Positions 23,766 to 35,957 of a stretch of 39,726 nucleotides of DNA are shown here, piece after piece. Position 1 is the first letter of the stretch. Every line of letters begins with the position of its first letter. The stretch is from Acidobacteriota bacterium (GTDB taxonomy: Bacteria; Acidobacteriota; Terriglobia; Terriglobales; Acidobacteriaceae). The notes below the pieces were generated by a model. The model saw only the letters and a list, made by a program, of their open reading frames with translations. It searched no databases and was not told where the DNA came from. The stretch covers positions 1 to 39,726 of the forward strand of contig JAJZIJ010000022.1 of NCBI GenBank assembly GCA_021810625.1. Direction: 5' to 3'. The translations under genes were made by a program, and so were the position numbers.

Positions 23766-24878
23766 TCAATAAATGTGGAAGTCCACTTCAACATCGATTT
23801 CCACGGGCACGGCATGGCCTTGGAATTGCGCGGGCTTGAAGCGATATTGCTTGACCGCAGCGACAGCCTTTTCATCCAGCCCCATGCCCAAGGCGCGAAC
23901 CACGCGAATGTTTTGCGGCAGGCCGTTGGTATCCACAATCAAAGCGACCACGCTCGTCCCCTGATACTTCGCCTTGCGCGCTTCGTCGGAGAACTCCGGG
24001 TCAACGGAGTAGATCAACCTGGGTGGCAATACGCCGCCGCCAACGTGCATCACGCCGCCGCCGTAGCCGCCACCGGTGCCGGGGCCAAGTCCCGCGCCAG
24101 AGCCAGAACCGATGCCGCCGCTCTTGCCGGAGCCAATGCCGCCATTCGCGCCCGTGCCATTGGAGGTTGGCCCGCGCACCGTCGTCGTTGGATTGCCCAG
24201 GTCGGGCATCGGAGTATTGGGCAACTGGATATTTTGCGGCATCACAATGGTGGGAGCCACGGCCAGCTTGGGATGGTCATTGCGAATGATCTCCTCCGGC
24301 GGAACAAACTGTGTTTTGGCAATCGTCGGCAACTTCCCCTTCGTTGCCTGTAACAAATCGTGGTCGCCGCCACCACCGCCGCCACCCATCGCCTGCAACA
24401 TGTCTGGCGTAAAGGGGAGGAACGGCACAACTTTGACTGGTTGCACGGGCTGCGCCACGACAGGCCGCTTGGGGTGCCAAAGCGACAGCGCAATTAAAAT
24501 CGCGATGATGAGAATGTGGACGACGGCGGAGATGATACTCGACTGGCGATCACGCGGCACGGCCAGCATGTCCGGCACGGGGATTTCATGGGATTGCAAT
24601 TGCAGCGGCGGCAGTTTTTCCGGAAAGAGCAGATCACGAATGTCCTTCCAAACAGCGATCCAGAGCGGCTCCTGCGCAAGGAGATCGGGCACGGGAATGG
24701 GCTTCGAGACCAGGTGCAGCGGCGGCTGTTTGACGGGGAAAAACACATCCCGCAGGTTGTCGCGCAGTGATCTCCAGAACGCGACCTCCTGGCCGAGATC
24801 GTGCCATAGCTGGGGTTCGTCGGGTTGCTGCTGCTCGTTGGTCTCCAGTTCTGGAGGCATCAAAACCTGATTCGACAT
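23766..24878 (-). CDS. TonB-family energy transducer with duplicated N-terminal block
   Basis: A 370-residue inner-membrane protein that transmits proton-motive force to outer-membrane receptors. Residues 1-112 are cytoplasmic and hold a 27-residue block twice (42-68 and 80-106; 17 identical), each with FFPxK/LFPEK, PPLxL and IPVPD. One transmembrane helix lies at ~113-134. A periplasmic Pro/Gly-rich linker follows, with eight consecutive Gly and a long GSG-type stretch at ~235-275. The C-terminal TonB domain (~285-370) has DPEFSDEARKAKYQGTSVV and the final YRFKPAQFQGHAVPVEIDVE. A cytoplasmic N-terminus of over 100 residues is unusual against the classical TonB, where it is about ten residues. 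It converges with pgi (31-base gap). No ExbB or ExbD gene is nearby. Confidence 0.87.
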   Translation of the reverse strand: MSNQVLMPPELETNEQQQPDEPQLWHDLGQEVAFWRSLRDNLRDVFFPVKQPPLHLVSKPIPVPDLLAQEPLWIAVWKDIRDLLFPEKLPPLQLQSHEIPVPDMLAVPRDRQSSIISAVVHILIIAILIALSLWHPKRPVVAQPVQPVKVVPFLPFTPDMLQAMGGGGGGGDHDLLQATKGKLPTIAKTQFVPPEEIIRNDHPKLAVAPTIVMPQNIQLPNTPMPDLGNPTTTVRGPTSNGTGANGGIGSGKSGGIGSGSGAGLGPGTGGGYGGGVMHVGGGVLPPRLIYSVDPEFSDEARKAKYQGTSVVALIVDTNGLPQNIRVVRALGMGLDEKAVAAVKQYRFKPAQFQGHAVPVEIDVEVDFHIY

Positions 24879-25088
24879 TCTGCTCGCTTATGCTTCCCTT
24901 GTGCCCGCCACGCAGACACGCAAGACCGCACATCTAAATTATGAAGGATTCGCCGTGCTTTGTCGTCCCACTTCTCTTTATCGTTCCACTTATATAGACG
25001 CAATGTCTGCCCATTCTGTTTGCTCCAATTCGGGAAGGAAGACAGAAACCATTTATCATGACCACATATCGTTCATTCTGGAGCCAAC

Positions 25089-27938
25089 ATGCCCGCCGGG
25101 CACGACCTGAAGGCAACACTGCATCTTCCGCAAACCGATTTCCCCATGAAGGCCAACCTGCCGCAGAACGAGCCTGCGCGTCTGGCCGCATGGGAGTCCA
25201 TGCATCTGTATCAACAGATTCGCGAAGCACGCAAAGGCGCGCCCGTCTATCTGCTGCACGATGGCCCTCCCTACGCCAATGGAGCGATTCATCTGGGCCA
25301 CGCGCTCAATAAATGCCTGAAGGATTTCATCGTCAAGTCACGCACGATGGCCGGATACGACGCGCCCTACGTTCCCGGATGGGATTGCCACGGTCTGCCC
25401 ATTGAGATCAAAGTAGATGAGCAGTTAGGCCGCAAAAAACTGGAGATGGCCCCCATCGCCGTTCGTCAGGCCTGCCGCGAGTACGCACAGAAATTTCTCG
25501 ATCTGCAAAGCGCGCAGTTCCAACGCCTCGGAGTTCTGGGCCAGTTCGATCGACCTTATTCCACGATGTCGAAATCCTACGAGGCGCGCATCGCGGAGAC
25601 ATTTTTTGCCTTTTTTGAGCGCGGCTTCGTCTACAAAGGATTGAAGCCTGTCTACTGGTGCATCCATGACCGCACGGCTCTGGCCGAAGCTGAGGTCGAA
25701 TATGAAATGCACACCAGCCCCAGCGTCTACGTGCGCTACGCGCTGACCAGCGATCCGACAACGCTGGATGCAAAGCTCGCGGGCAAAAAAGTTTCCGTCA
25801 TCATCTGGACGACCACGCCCTGGACGCTGCCTGCATCGCTTGCTGTCGCCTTTCATCCTGAATTTGAATATGTTGCGCTGGAACAGGATGGCAAAACTTA
25901 TATTGTCGCCGCATCGTTGGCCGCAGCGACGCAGGAGGCCTGCGGCTTGCAGTCGGCAGTCGAGATCGCCCGCTTCTCTGGCGCGAAGATGGAGCGCGCA
26001 ACCTTCCAGCATCCCTTTCTGGATCGCAGCGTCCTCGGCGTACTCGCCGGCTACGTCACCGCCGATCAAGGCACGGGAGCCGTCCACACCGCGCCCGCGC
26101 ATGGAGCCGACGATTTCTACACTGGCGCGCGCTACGGCCTCGACCCCACCTGCAACGTGGATGAAAGCGGTCGCCTGCACAATGGATTGCCGGAGTACGA
26201 TGGCCTCGCCATCTTCAAGGCGAATGAGCCGATCATCGACTTGCTCAAAGCCCGTGGCGCATTGCTTGCTCGCAAAGACCTGCACCATTCCTATCCGCAC
26301 TGCTGGCGCTGTCACAAGCCCGTCATCTTCCGGGCCACGGAGCAATGGTTCATCCGCATGGAAACGCCGATGCAGAATGCGGATGGCTCCGCGACAACCT
26401 TCCGCGAGCGCGCGCTGAATGAAATTAAAAAAGTAAAGTGGGATCCGGCGTGGGGCCAGGAGCGCATCTCCAACATGATCGCCACGCGCCCCGACTGGTG
26501 CATCTCGCGCCAGCGCATCTGGGGCGTGCCCATTGCGGTCTTCCTCTGCAAGCAGTGCCGCAAGCCTCTACTCTCGCCGGAGGCGCATCGCCGCGTGGTC
26601 GCGCTCTTTGAGCAGGAAGGGGCCGACGCCTGGTACACGCGCCCGGTCATCGATTTCCTCCCGGCAGATACAGCCTGCCCGCACTGCGGCGCGACCGAGT
26701 TCGACAAGGAATTCGACATTCTCGATGTCTGGTTTGAGTCAGGAGCCAGCCAGGCCGCCCTACTCGGCGAGCAGGCAGGCTTTGGCCTTCCCTGGCCCGC
26801 GGATTTATACCTCGAAGGCGGCGACCAGCATCGCGGCTGGTTCCATTCTTCGCTTTTGTGCGCGGTGGGCATTCAAAACGCCGCGCCATATCGCAGCGTG
26901 GCTACCTGCGGATGGACACTCGACGAGCAAGGCCGCGCGCTCTCGAAATCGCTGGGCAACAATGTTGATCCCGTCCAGATTGCCGAGCAACTCGGCGGCG
27001 ATATCATTCGCCTCTGGGTCGCCTCAGTCGATTTCCGCGAGGATGTCGTCGCCAGCGTTCCGCTGATGAAGCGGCTGGCCGAGGAAATTTATCGCAAGCT
27101 GCGCAATACATTTCGTTTCCTGCTCGGCAATCTGCATGGCTTCGATCCCGCGCTGCACGCAGTTCCGTTTGAGCAGATGGAGCCACTCGACCAGTACATG
27201 CTGGCGCGAACGGCGGAACTTACCGCCAATGTACGCGACTGGTACGACGCAATGGAATTCCATCGCGTCTATCACGCGATCAACCAGTTCTGCGTCTCCG
27301 ACCTGAGCGCGGTGTATCTCGACGTGCTGAAGGATCGCATGTACACCTTCGCGCCGTCGAACCCGCAGCGGCGCTCCGCGCAGACCGCCATCTGGAAGAT
27401 TACCGAAGCGCTGGTGCGACTGATCGCGCCGATTCTCAGCTTCACTGCCGAGGAAATCTGGCAGTATCTTCCAAAGGTCGAAGGCCGCGAAAGCAGCGTG
27501 CATATCGCACACTTTCCCAAGCCGGAGGAACTGGCGCAGAACACCGCCGCGCTCCTCGCCGATTGGACGCAGATTTTTGCCGCGCGCAATGAAGTTCTCA
27601 AGAGCCTCGAAGAAGCCCGCAAGGAGAAGCACATCGGCAAGGCGCTCGAAGCTAAGGTCGTCTTGCAGGTTCCATCTACTCTGGAAGCGGTGCTTGTTCA
27701 ATATAGCGCCAGCTTGAAAGAACTTTTCAATGTCTCGCAGGTCGAGATGAACATCGTCCCTGTTACCACTGGAGTCAGTCTCGCCGTCATCGCCACCACG
27801 CTGCCCGCTGATGGAAGCAAGTGCGAGCGCTGCTGGAATTACTCCACCCGCGTGGGCGAAAGCAAGGAATGGCCCACGCTCTGCGAACGCTGCCTTGTAG
27901 CCCTGGCGGAAATGAACCTTACCGGAGAAATTAAATGA
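25089..27938 (+). CDS. ileS: Isoleucine--tRNA ligase
   Basis: A 949-residue cytoplasmic class I aminoacyl-tRNA synthetase that charges tRNA-Ile. The class signatures are HLGH (68-71, in PPYANGAIHLGH) and LSKSL (618-622, the KMSKS loop). Between them is the editing CP1 domain (IWTTTPWTLPASLAVAF; GTGAVHTAPAHG), which hydrolyses Val-tRNA-Ile. The anticodon-binding domain follows, and a C-terminal zinc finger CERCWNYS...CERCL is present. GGAG lies six bases before the ATG. Its stop overlaps the lspA start (ATGA), which is the common ileS-lspA pair in bacteria. Confidence 0.97.
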   Translation: MPAGHDLKATLHLPQTDFPMKANLPQNEPARLAAWESMHLYQQIREARKGAPVYLLHDGPPYANGAIHLGHALNKCLKDFIVKSRTMAGYDAPYVPGWDCHGLPIEIKVDEQLGRKKLEMAPIAVRQACREYAQKFLDLQSAQFQRLGVLGQFDRPYSTMSKSYEARIAETFFAFFERGFVYKGLKPVYWCIHDRTALAEAEVEYEMHTSPSVYVRYALTSDPTTLDAKLAGKKVSVIIWTTTPWTLPASLAVAFHPEFEYVALEQDGKTYIVAASLAAATQEACGLQSAVEIARFSGAKMERATFQHPFLDRSVLGVLAGYVTADQGTGAVHTAPAHGADDFYTGARYGLDPTCNVDESGRLHNGLPEYDGLAIFKANEPIIDLLKARGALLARKDLHHSYPHCWRCHKPVIFRATEQWFIRMETPMQNADGSATTFRERALNEIKKVKWDPAWGQERISNMIATRPDWCISRQRIWGVPIAVFLCKQCRKPLLSPEAHRRVVALFEQEGADAWYTRPVIDFLPADTACPHCGATEFDKEFDILDVWFESGASQAALLGEQAGFGLPWPADLYLEGGDQHRGWFHSSLLCAVGIQNAAPYRSVATCGWTLDEQGRALSKSLGNNVDPVQIAEQLGGDIIRLWVASVDFREDVVASVPLMKRLAEEIYRKLRNTFRFLLGNLHGFDPALHAVPFEQMEPLDQYMLARTAELTANVRDWYDAMEFHRVYHAINQFCVSDLSAVYLDVLKDRMYTFAPSNPQRRSAQTAIWKITEALVRLIAPILSFTAEEIWQYLPKVEGRESSVHIAHFPKPEELAQNTAALLADWTQIFAARNEVLKSLEEARKEKHIGKALEAKVVLQVPSTLEAVLVQYSASLKELFNVSQVEMNIVPVTTGVSLAVIATTLPADGSKCERCWNYSTRVGESKEWPTLCERCLVALAEMNLTGEIK

Positions 27939-28492
27939 ACGACAACCTCAAACCAACCCGCGACTGGCGACTACCGCTGTTGCTCATTTCTGTTGCCGTT
28001 TTTGTCGCCGACCGGATCACCAAAACGCTGATCCTGCTCCATCTGAAACCCAGCGACGTGATCGCAGTCATTCCCGGATGGTTCCACCTGACGCACGTCT
28101 ACAACAATGGCGCGGCGTGGAGCCTTTTTGAGGACACCCGATCGCCAGAAAAAGTGCGCTGGCTGCTGATTGCTTTTTCTGTCTTTGCCATCAGCGTTGT
28201 CTTCGCGCTTTTCTGGAACGTGGGCAAACGCCTCAGCATGACCAGCGTGGCGCTGGCCATGATTCTCGGCGGAGCAATGGGAAATCTCTACGACCGGCTG
28301 GCTTATCACTTCGTCATCGACTTTCTGGCCTTCAGCCACTGGGGCTACCACTATCCCGACTTCAACGTCGCCGACTCCTGCATCGTCATCGGCGCGTGTC
28401 TGCTGCTGCTGGAGGCCATTCTCGGCCCGAACCAGCTCTTTGCCGATCCGCAGCCGCCACAGCCACAGCCGCCACAATCTCCACAACCCTAA
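27935..28492 (+). CDS. lspA: Lipoprotein signal peptidase (signal peptidase II)
   Basis: A 185-residue inner-membrane aspartyl protease that removes the signal peptide of diacylglyceryl-modified prolipoproteins. Four hydrophobic helices are visible. The catalytic pair is Asp120 in GNLYDR (NxxD motif) and Asp129 in FVIDF, and THVYNNGAAWSLF is the other conserved block. The start overlaps the ileS stop by four bases (ATGA). The C-terminus carries an unusual low-complexity tail (PQPPQPQPPQSPQP) coded by near-identical CAGCCGCCA units; this probably lies in the cytoplasm and is absent from typical members. It works downstream of Lgt (33744-34529). Confidence 0.94.
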   Translation: MNDNLKPTRDWRLPLLLISVAVFVADRITKTLILLHLKPSDVIAVIPGWFHLTHVYNNGAAWSLFEDTRSPEKVRWLLIAFSVFAISVVFALFWNVGKRLSMTSVALAMILGGAMGNLYDRLAYHFVIDFLAFSHWGYHYPDFNVADSCIVIGACLLLLEAILGPNQLFADPQPPQPQPPQSPQP

Positions 28493-28569
28493 CCTGCACC
28501 GCTGCCTATAATGAGGGGGATGAGGTCGCGTGGCGCGCGCCTCTCTATCTCCTTATGAGGGGTTCTGTA

Positions 28570-31619
<3,050 letters not shown>

Positions 31620-31623
<4 letters not shown>

Positions 31624-32996
31624 AAGGAACCATGCGCGTACAGATTTTTTTCCTCGCCGCGATTTTTCTTGTCGCGCTGACCAGCTCGTTGATCGCGCAA
31701 GAGCCTGCGCTCCCACCGGGAACTTCCTCGGTCGATAGCACCCATGCAACAACCAGCAGGCCAAGCCTGACCGCGCAGGCCGAAGACGATCTTGCACGCG
31801 GCAACATACAGCAGGCGATTCCACTACTCAACAGCGCTCTCGCGTTTGAACCCAACAATGCGCGCGCGCTCTACGACCGTGGCTACGCAGAACAAAGCAC
31901 GCAACACGACGATGCCGCCATTGTGGATTTTCAAAAGGCCATCGCCGCCGATCCCAAACAATATGAATCTCGCGCTGCGCTGGCCAGCCTCTACGCCGGC
32001 CAGGGAAAATTTAACGAGGCGCGAGTACAGTTGGAAATCGCCGCAACCTTGACACCCGCAGATGCGCATCCCGCGCAGACCAAGGCGTATGCGCTTCGCC
32101 TGCTGGCGAACGTGGACAACCAACTCCACGACCCTGCCGCTGCCGCCAACGCCTTGGTCGCCGCATTAAAGTTGACTCCAGAACAGCCGGAGGACACGCT
32201 GCTGGCCGCGCAGTTGGCCGAGGAGCAAGGCTATCCGCAGGATGCAGCAACAGAGTATCGCAAGGCCATCGCCGCGATCCCAAACAACAGCCCTCTTTTT
32301 GTCGATGCCCTCTCCGGCCTCGCCCGCGCACTGAGCGCAGAGGGAAAGTTCAGCGACGCGGAACCGCTGTTGCGACAAGCATTGGCGCAGCAGCCACAGA
32401 ATCCGGCGCTCATGGCGCAATTGGCAACGGTGCTGGCAGGCGAAGGAAAAAATTCCGATGCCATCGCGCAACTGGCGACACTGCATCAGGCGCATCCCAA
32501 CCAGCCTGCGGTCACGCGCATGTTGGCCGATCTGTACACACAGGCGGGCGAGGCAGCAAAGGCCAATCCACTCTACGCGCAACTCCTGGCGCAGGGCCAT
32601 CCAGATGCAGACCTGTTGACGGCGCGTGGAGAGAATCTGATTCGCCAGCAACGGTACGCAGAGGCGGTCGCCGTGCTGCAACGGGCCGTCGCGCTGCAAC
32701 CGAACCTGCCCGATACGTGGAGCGATCTGGCCTTTGCCGCTTCGCGGAACAACCAATACGCGCTCGCGCTGCAAGCACTCGATCATCGAGCCAAGTACAA
32801 GCCGGAGGTGCCAGCCACGCTGTTTCTGCGCGCCACGGCACTCGATCATCTGCATCAGACCAGGCAGGCGATTGCCTATTACAAACAGTTCATTCAGGCA
32901 GCGCAGAATACAGCAGCGCAGGATCCATCGGCGCACGATACATTTTCCGATGAAGTCTGGCAGGCGCAACATCGACTCATCGCGCTGGAGAAATAA
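31620..32996 (+). CDS. Exported tetratricopeptide-repeat protein
   Basis: A 458-residue protein. A signal peptide covers residues 1-27 (MRVQIFFLAAIFLVALTSSL, then IAQE). From about residue 50 to the end it is made of alanine-rich helical TPR units (for example NIQQAIPLLNSALAFEPNNA, ARALYDRGYAEQ, YAEAVAVLQRAVALQPNLPD). TPR folds bind other proteins; a scaffold role in the periplasm is the most that can be said. Its ATG overlaps the uvrA stop (ATGA), so translation is coupled; a second ATG four codons later follows AAAGGA closely and could also serve. The SprT-like gene begins four bases after its stop. Confidence 0.83.
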
Positions 32997-32999
32997 CAG

Positions 33000-33749
33000 G
33001 TGTCCCTTTCGCTGCCATCGCAACTGGCAATTTTTTCTGACGACGTGTTGGCTCACGCGCCACATCCGCGCAGCCTGACGGAAATCTTCGCCGCCGAATA
33101 TCGCGCGCTGCGCCCTCGCGCTCCCATGCCCGCCTTTGAAATTCGCTTCTATCGCTTCACCAGCATCAACACCACGATCCGGCTGCGCGAGGGCAAGGCG
33201 CTGGTTCGCCTGTCCGATGTGCTTGAAGGCGCGCCGGAGAGCGTGCTGGCCGCCATCGCGCACATCCTGCTGGCCAAGCTCTACCGCAAGCCCATCGAGC
33301 CAGCACACGCGCATCGCTATCGGCGGCATCTGAGCAGCGCCGCCATCACCGAGCGCGCCGAGCAGCTCCGCCGCAACCGTGGAAGAAAACGCATCAGCAC
33401 CGCGCAGGGCCATTATTATGATCTGGAGAAAATCTTCGATGACCTGAATCTGCGCTTCTTTCAAGGACTGCTCGGTCGTCCCGTACTAACGTGGAGCGCG
33501 CAGCGCGCGCGCCGACTGCTGGGCCATTACGATGCTGCGCACAACACCATCGTTGTCAGCCGCGTTTTTGACACCGCGCACACGCCACGCCTGGCCATTG
33601 AATATCTGGTGTATCACGAGATGCTGCACCTCAAGCATCCGGTACGCGTGCGCGGCGGACGCCGCTGCGTCCACTCGCGGGAGTTTCAGCAGGACGAAAA
33701 ACTCTTTCCAGATTTGGACAAGGTCAAGGAATTTCTGAAGACGTTATGA
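33000..33749 (+). CDS. SprT-like zinc metallopeptidase
   Basis: A 249-residue protein with no signal peptide. The C-terminal third has a zincin site: His206-Glu-Met-Leu-His210 in YLVYHEMLHLKHP, with a further His (RRCVHSREF) as a plausible third ligand, in the layout of SprT/YgjP-like domains. The preceding part has FDDLNLRFFQGLLGRPVLTW, the usual lead-in of SprT-like folds (region of NxxFF). A GTG start is supported by GGAG nine bases upstream. It lies four bases after the TPR gene. Its stop overlaps the convergent lgt gene by six bases. The substrate is unknown. Confidence 0.8.
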   Translation: MSLSLPSQLAIFSDDVLAHAPHPRSLTEIFAAEYRALRPRAPMPAFEIRFYRFTSINTTIRLREGKALVRLSDVLEGAPESVLAAIAHILLAKLYRKPIEPAHAHRYRRHLSSAAITERAEQLRRNRGRKRISTAQGHYYDLEKIFDDLNLRFFQGLLGRPVLTWSAQRARRLLGHYDAAHNTIVVSRVFDTAHTPRLAIEYLVYHEMLHLKHPVRVRGGRRCVHSREFQQDEKLFPDLDKVKEFLKTL

Positions 33750-34529
33750 GTGCGCCTCGTGCATCACAGCCGTCGCCGTTGCCACTCGCGCCTGCGCGCG
33801 CCGCCGCGACCAGAGCATCAGCAGCAAGCCCGCAATCATTGACCCGATGCTGGCGATCTGCGCGTTGCTCATGCCCATGTAGATTTTTGGATTGATGCGG
33901 ATAAACTCCACCAGAAATCGGCCCAGACCGCTCCATAGCAGATACTCCCCGGTCAGCCAGCCGACCGGCTTGCTGGTCTTGCCACGCTGCCACAAATACG
34001 CCGCCAGCACGATGGAGAAAATAAATTCATAAATTGGCGTTGGATGCACCGGAACCACGGTCGGCACCAGCCCATGCGGAAAGCTCATGCCCCACGGCAT
34101 CGATGTCGGAATGCCATAATCGCCATCGCCGGAGATCAGGCAACCGATGCGGCCCACGCCATAGCCCACCGCCGTCGCTGGAGCGGCCAAATCCAACATT
34201 CCCAGCCCACCAACCTTGGCCACGCGCCCCTGCCACAACAGCACCAGTACGCCAAGCACCAGCCCGCCAAACCAGGCGAACCCGGCGCGATCCAACAGCA
34301 TGTGCGCGGGTTGGGCCATCAGCTCTCGCGGAGCCTCCAGCACATGCCACAGCTTCGCGCCGACAACTCCGGCCACCGTGACCATCGCGGCCACGTTGAT
34401 GGCATCCGCCGCCACGCCATTGCGCTCAAAATTCTTGTGCAGCACCCAGCAGGCGCTTACCGCCGCCAGCCAAAGCAGGATGCCAAAGGTGCCAATCTCG
34501 TAGTGTCCAATATGAATAAAGGGATACAT
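33744..34529 (-). CDS. lgt: Prolipoprotein diacylglyceryl transferase
   Basis: A 261-residue polytopic inner-membrane enzyme that moves diacylglycerol from phosphatidylglycerol to the lipobox Cys. It has about seven hydrophobic segments, the N-terminal HIGHYEIGTFGILLW, AGFAWFGGL (the conserved H/W-G-G part) and the Lgt signature region VGYGVGRIGCLISGDGDYG with the essential Arg127. TPIYEF and GLGRFLVEFIR follow. The signature lacks the GNFxN of E. coli Lgt and has GCLISGDGDYG, a variant also seen outside Proteobacteria. The ATG at 34529 has GAGAG five bases upstream. Together with lspA it makes this window's lipoprotein-processing set. Confidence 0.9.
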   Translation of the reverse strand: MYPFIHIGHYEIGTFGILLWLAAVSACWVLHKNFERNGVAADAINVAAMVTVAGVVGAKLWHVLEAPRELMAQPAHMLLDRAGFAWFGGLVLGVLVLLWQGRVAKVGGLGMLDLAAPATAVGYGVGRIGCLISGDGDYGIPTSMPWGMSFPHGLVPTVVPVHPTPIYEFIFSIVLAAYLWQRGKTSKPVGWLTGEYLLWSGLGRFLVEFIRINPKIYMGMSNAQIASIGSMIAGLLLMLWSRRRAQARVATATAVMHEAHS

Positions 34530-34682
34530 GGTGTCTCTCATCTCCAGTATATGGGACGTGTGGGTTGCCTGCGATGCCACTCCGTTGGCTGGATAGATTT
34601 TATCGTTGGAAGCTCTTATTGTGAGCAATCTCTAAAAATTACACGCTAAAATAACGTGTTGCAGTATAAACGAGGGACTCAA

Positions 34683-35957
34683 GTGCGAATCGACCACCTT
34701 AAGCTAACAAACTTCACCGGATTTAAATCCTGTGAGTTCACATTTCATCCGAATTTCAATCTTCTTGTAGGCGATAACGCCACGGGAAAGACCTCTGTCC
34801 TTGATGCACTTTCGATCGCGCTGGATAGCTGGGTTCTTGGCATCAAGGGGGATGAAAAAGGAGGTGGCATTGATTCTGACCAGGTTCGCATTGTTCCGTA
34901 CCCGCATCAAGATAGTTTTTCTTTTGAAAAGCAGTTCCCGTCCCGAATCGAAGTCTGCGGACTTGTGGGGGAACAGGAATTTACCTGGGCAAGAGAGTTG
35001 GCCCGCGAAGGTGGCAGAACTTCTACCAAGGAAGCCAAAAATGTCACGAATGCAGCCGGTGAAGCGGCACAGAAAGTACGAGACAATCAGGATATTACGC
35101 TTCCCATAATCAGTAGCTACGGCGTCGAAAGATTGTGGTTTCAATCCACGCCCAGAAAATCCAAAAAAGAGGGAGGGGCGCGGAGCCTCTCACTATCGAG
35201 ACTCGATGGATATCGCAATTGTAATTTCTTCGAGATTCAGGAAACTGAACTCCTTGATTGGATTCGAGCACAGGTATCCGTCGGACATCAGCGCAAAAAA
35301 GAAACATTAGCATTCGGGGCAATGAAGAACGCAATTATCGATTGTGTAGAGGGAGCTACTGACCTTTACTACGACGAACGCTATAGAGATGTTGTAGTTG
35401 TCATGGGACAACAGAACGAGCAGTTGTTTAGAAACCTGAGCGCAGGACAACGCATCATGCTGACCCTGGTTGGAGAATTGGTAAAGCGGGCCACAACACT
35501 CAATCCACAATTGGGCGACGAGGTGTTGAGGAAAACTCCCGGAGTTGTCCTCATTGACGAACTCGATCTTCATCTTCATCCAACATGGCAACGCCGTGTA
35601 ATTCACGACCTCAGGAGAACGTTTCCATCGATCCAGTTCATTGCTACGACACACTCACCCCAATTGATAGGCGAAGCTAAACCCGAAGAGATTCGGGTAA
35701 TAAGTGGCGGCGCGGTGACGATACCTTCGCATTCCTTTGGCATGGACTCAAATCGCATCCTTGAAGAGGTGATGGGCGCAAAGCCCCGGAACGAGGACAC
35801 GGAAATACTACTATCAAATTTGGCAAAATCGATTGACGAAGAAAACTTGGATCAGGCTCGGAATCAATTGCAGGAAGTGGAGAATACGCTGGGGCAAGAT
35901 TCTCCAGAGGTTACTGGAGCAAATACGTTGATCCATCTTCTGGATTCCACCCGATGA
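34683..35957 (+). CDS. ptuA: Septu-like PtuA ATPase (AAA/SMC-type)
   Basis: A 424-residue ABC/SMC-like ATPase. It opens with RIDHLKLTNFTGFKSCEFTF, as OLD/RecF-type ATPases do. It has Walker A GDNATGKTS (30-38), the ABC signature NLSAGQR (251-257), Walker B VVLIDELDLHLHP with Asp292-Glu293, and an H-loop ATTHSP with His324. This arrangement is that of the PtuA component of Septu anti-phage systems and of retron-associated ATPases. The GTG at 34683 has GAGGG six bases upstream and starts at the conserved first strand. Its stop overlaps the HNH gene start (ATGA). Base composition is visibly lower in GC than the flanking lgt and hppA, a sign of transfer. No reverse transcriptase is nearby, so it is a plain Septu-type pair. 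Confidence 0.83.
   Translation: MRIDHLKLTNFTGFKSCEFTFHPNFNLLVGDNATGKTSVLDALSIALDSWVLGIKGDEKGGGIDSDQVRIVPYPHQDSFSFEKQFPSRIEVCGLVGEQEFTWARELAREGGRTSTKEAKNVTNAAGEAAQKVRDNQDITLPIISSYGVERLWFQSTPRKSKKEGGARSLSLSRLDGYRNCNFFEIQETELLDWIRAQVSVGHQRKKETLAFGAMKNAIIDCVEGATDLYYDERYRDVVVVMGQQNEQLFRNLSAGQRIMLTLVGELVKRATTLNPQLGDEVLRKTPGVVLIDELDLHLHPTWQRRVIHDLRRTFPSIQFIATTHSPQLIGEAKPEEIRVISGGAVTIPSHSFGMDSNRILEEVMGAKPRNEDTEILLSNLAKSIDEENLDQARNQLQEVENTLGQDSPEVTGANTLIHLLDSTR

Noticed and set aside
34619-34632. Resemblance of TTGTGAGCAATC to half of the lac operator
   Set aside because: Only one half-site matches, there is no symmetric partner and no LacI-type gene nearby.
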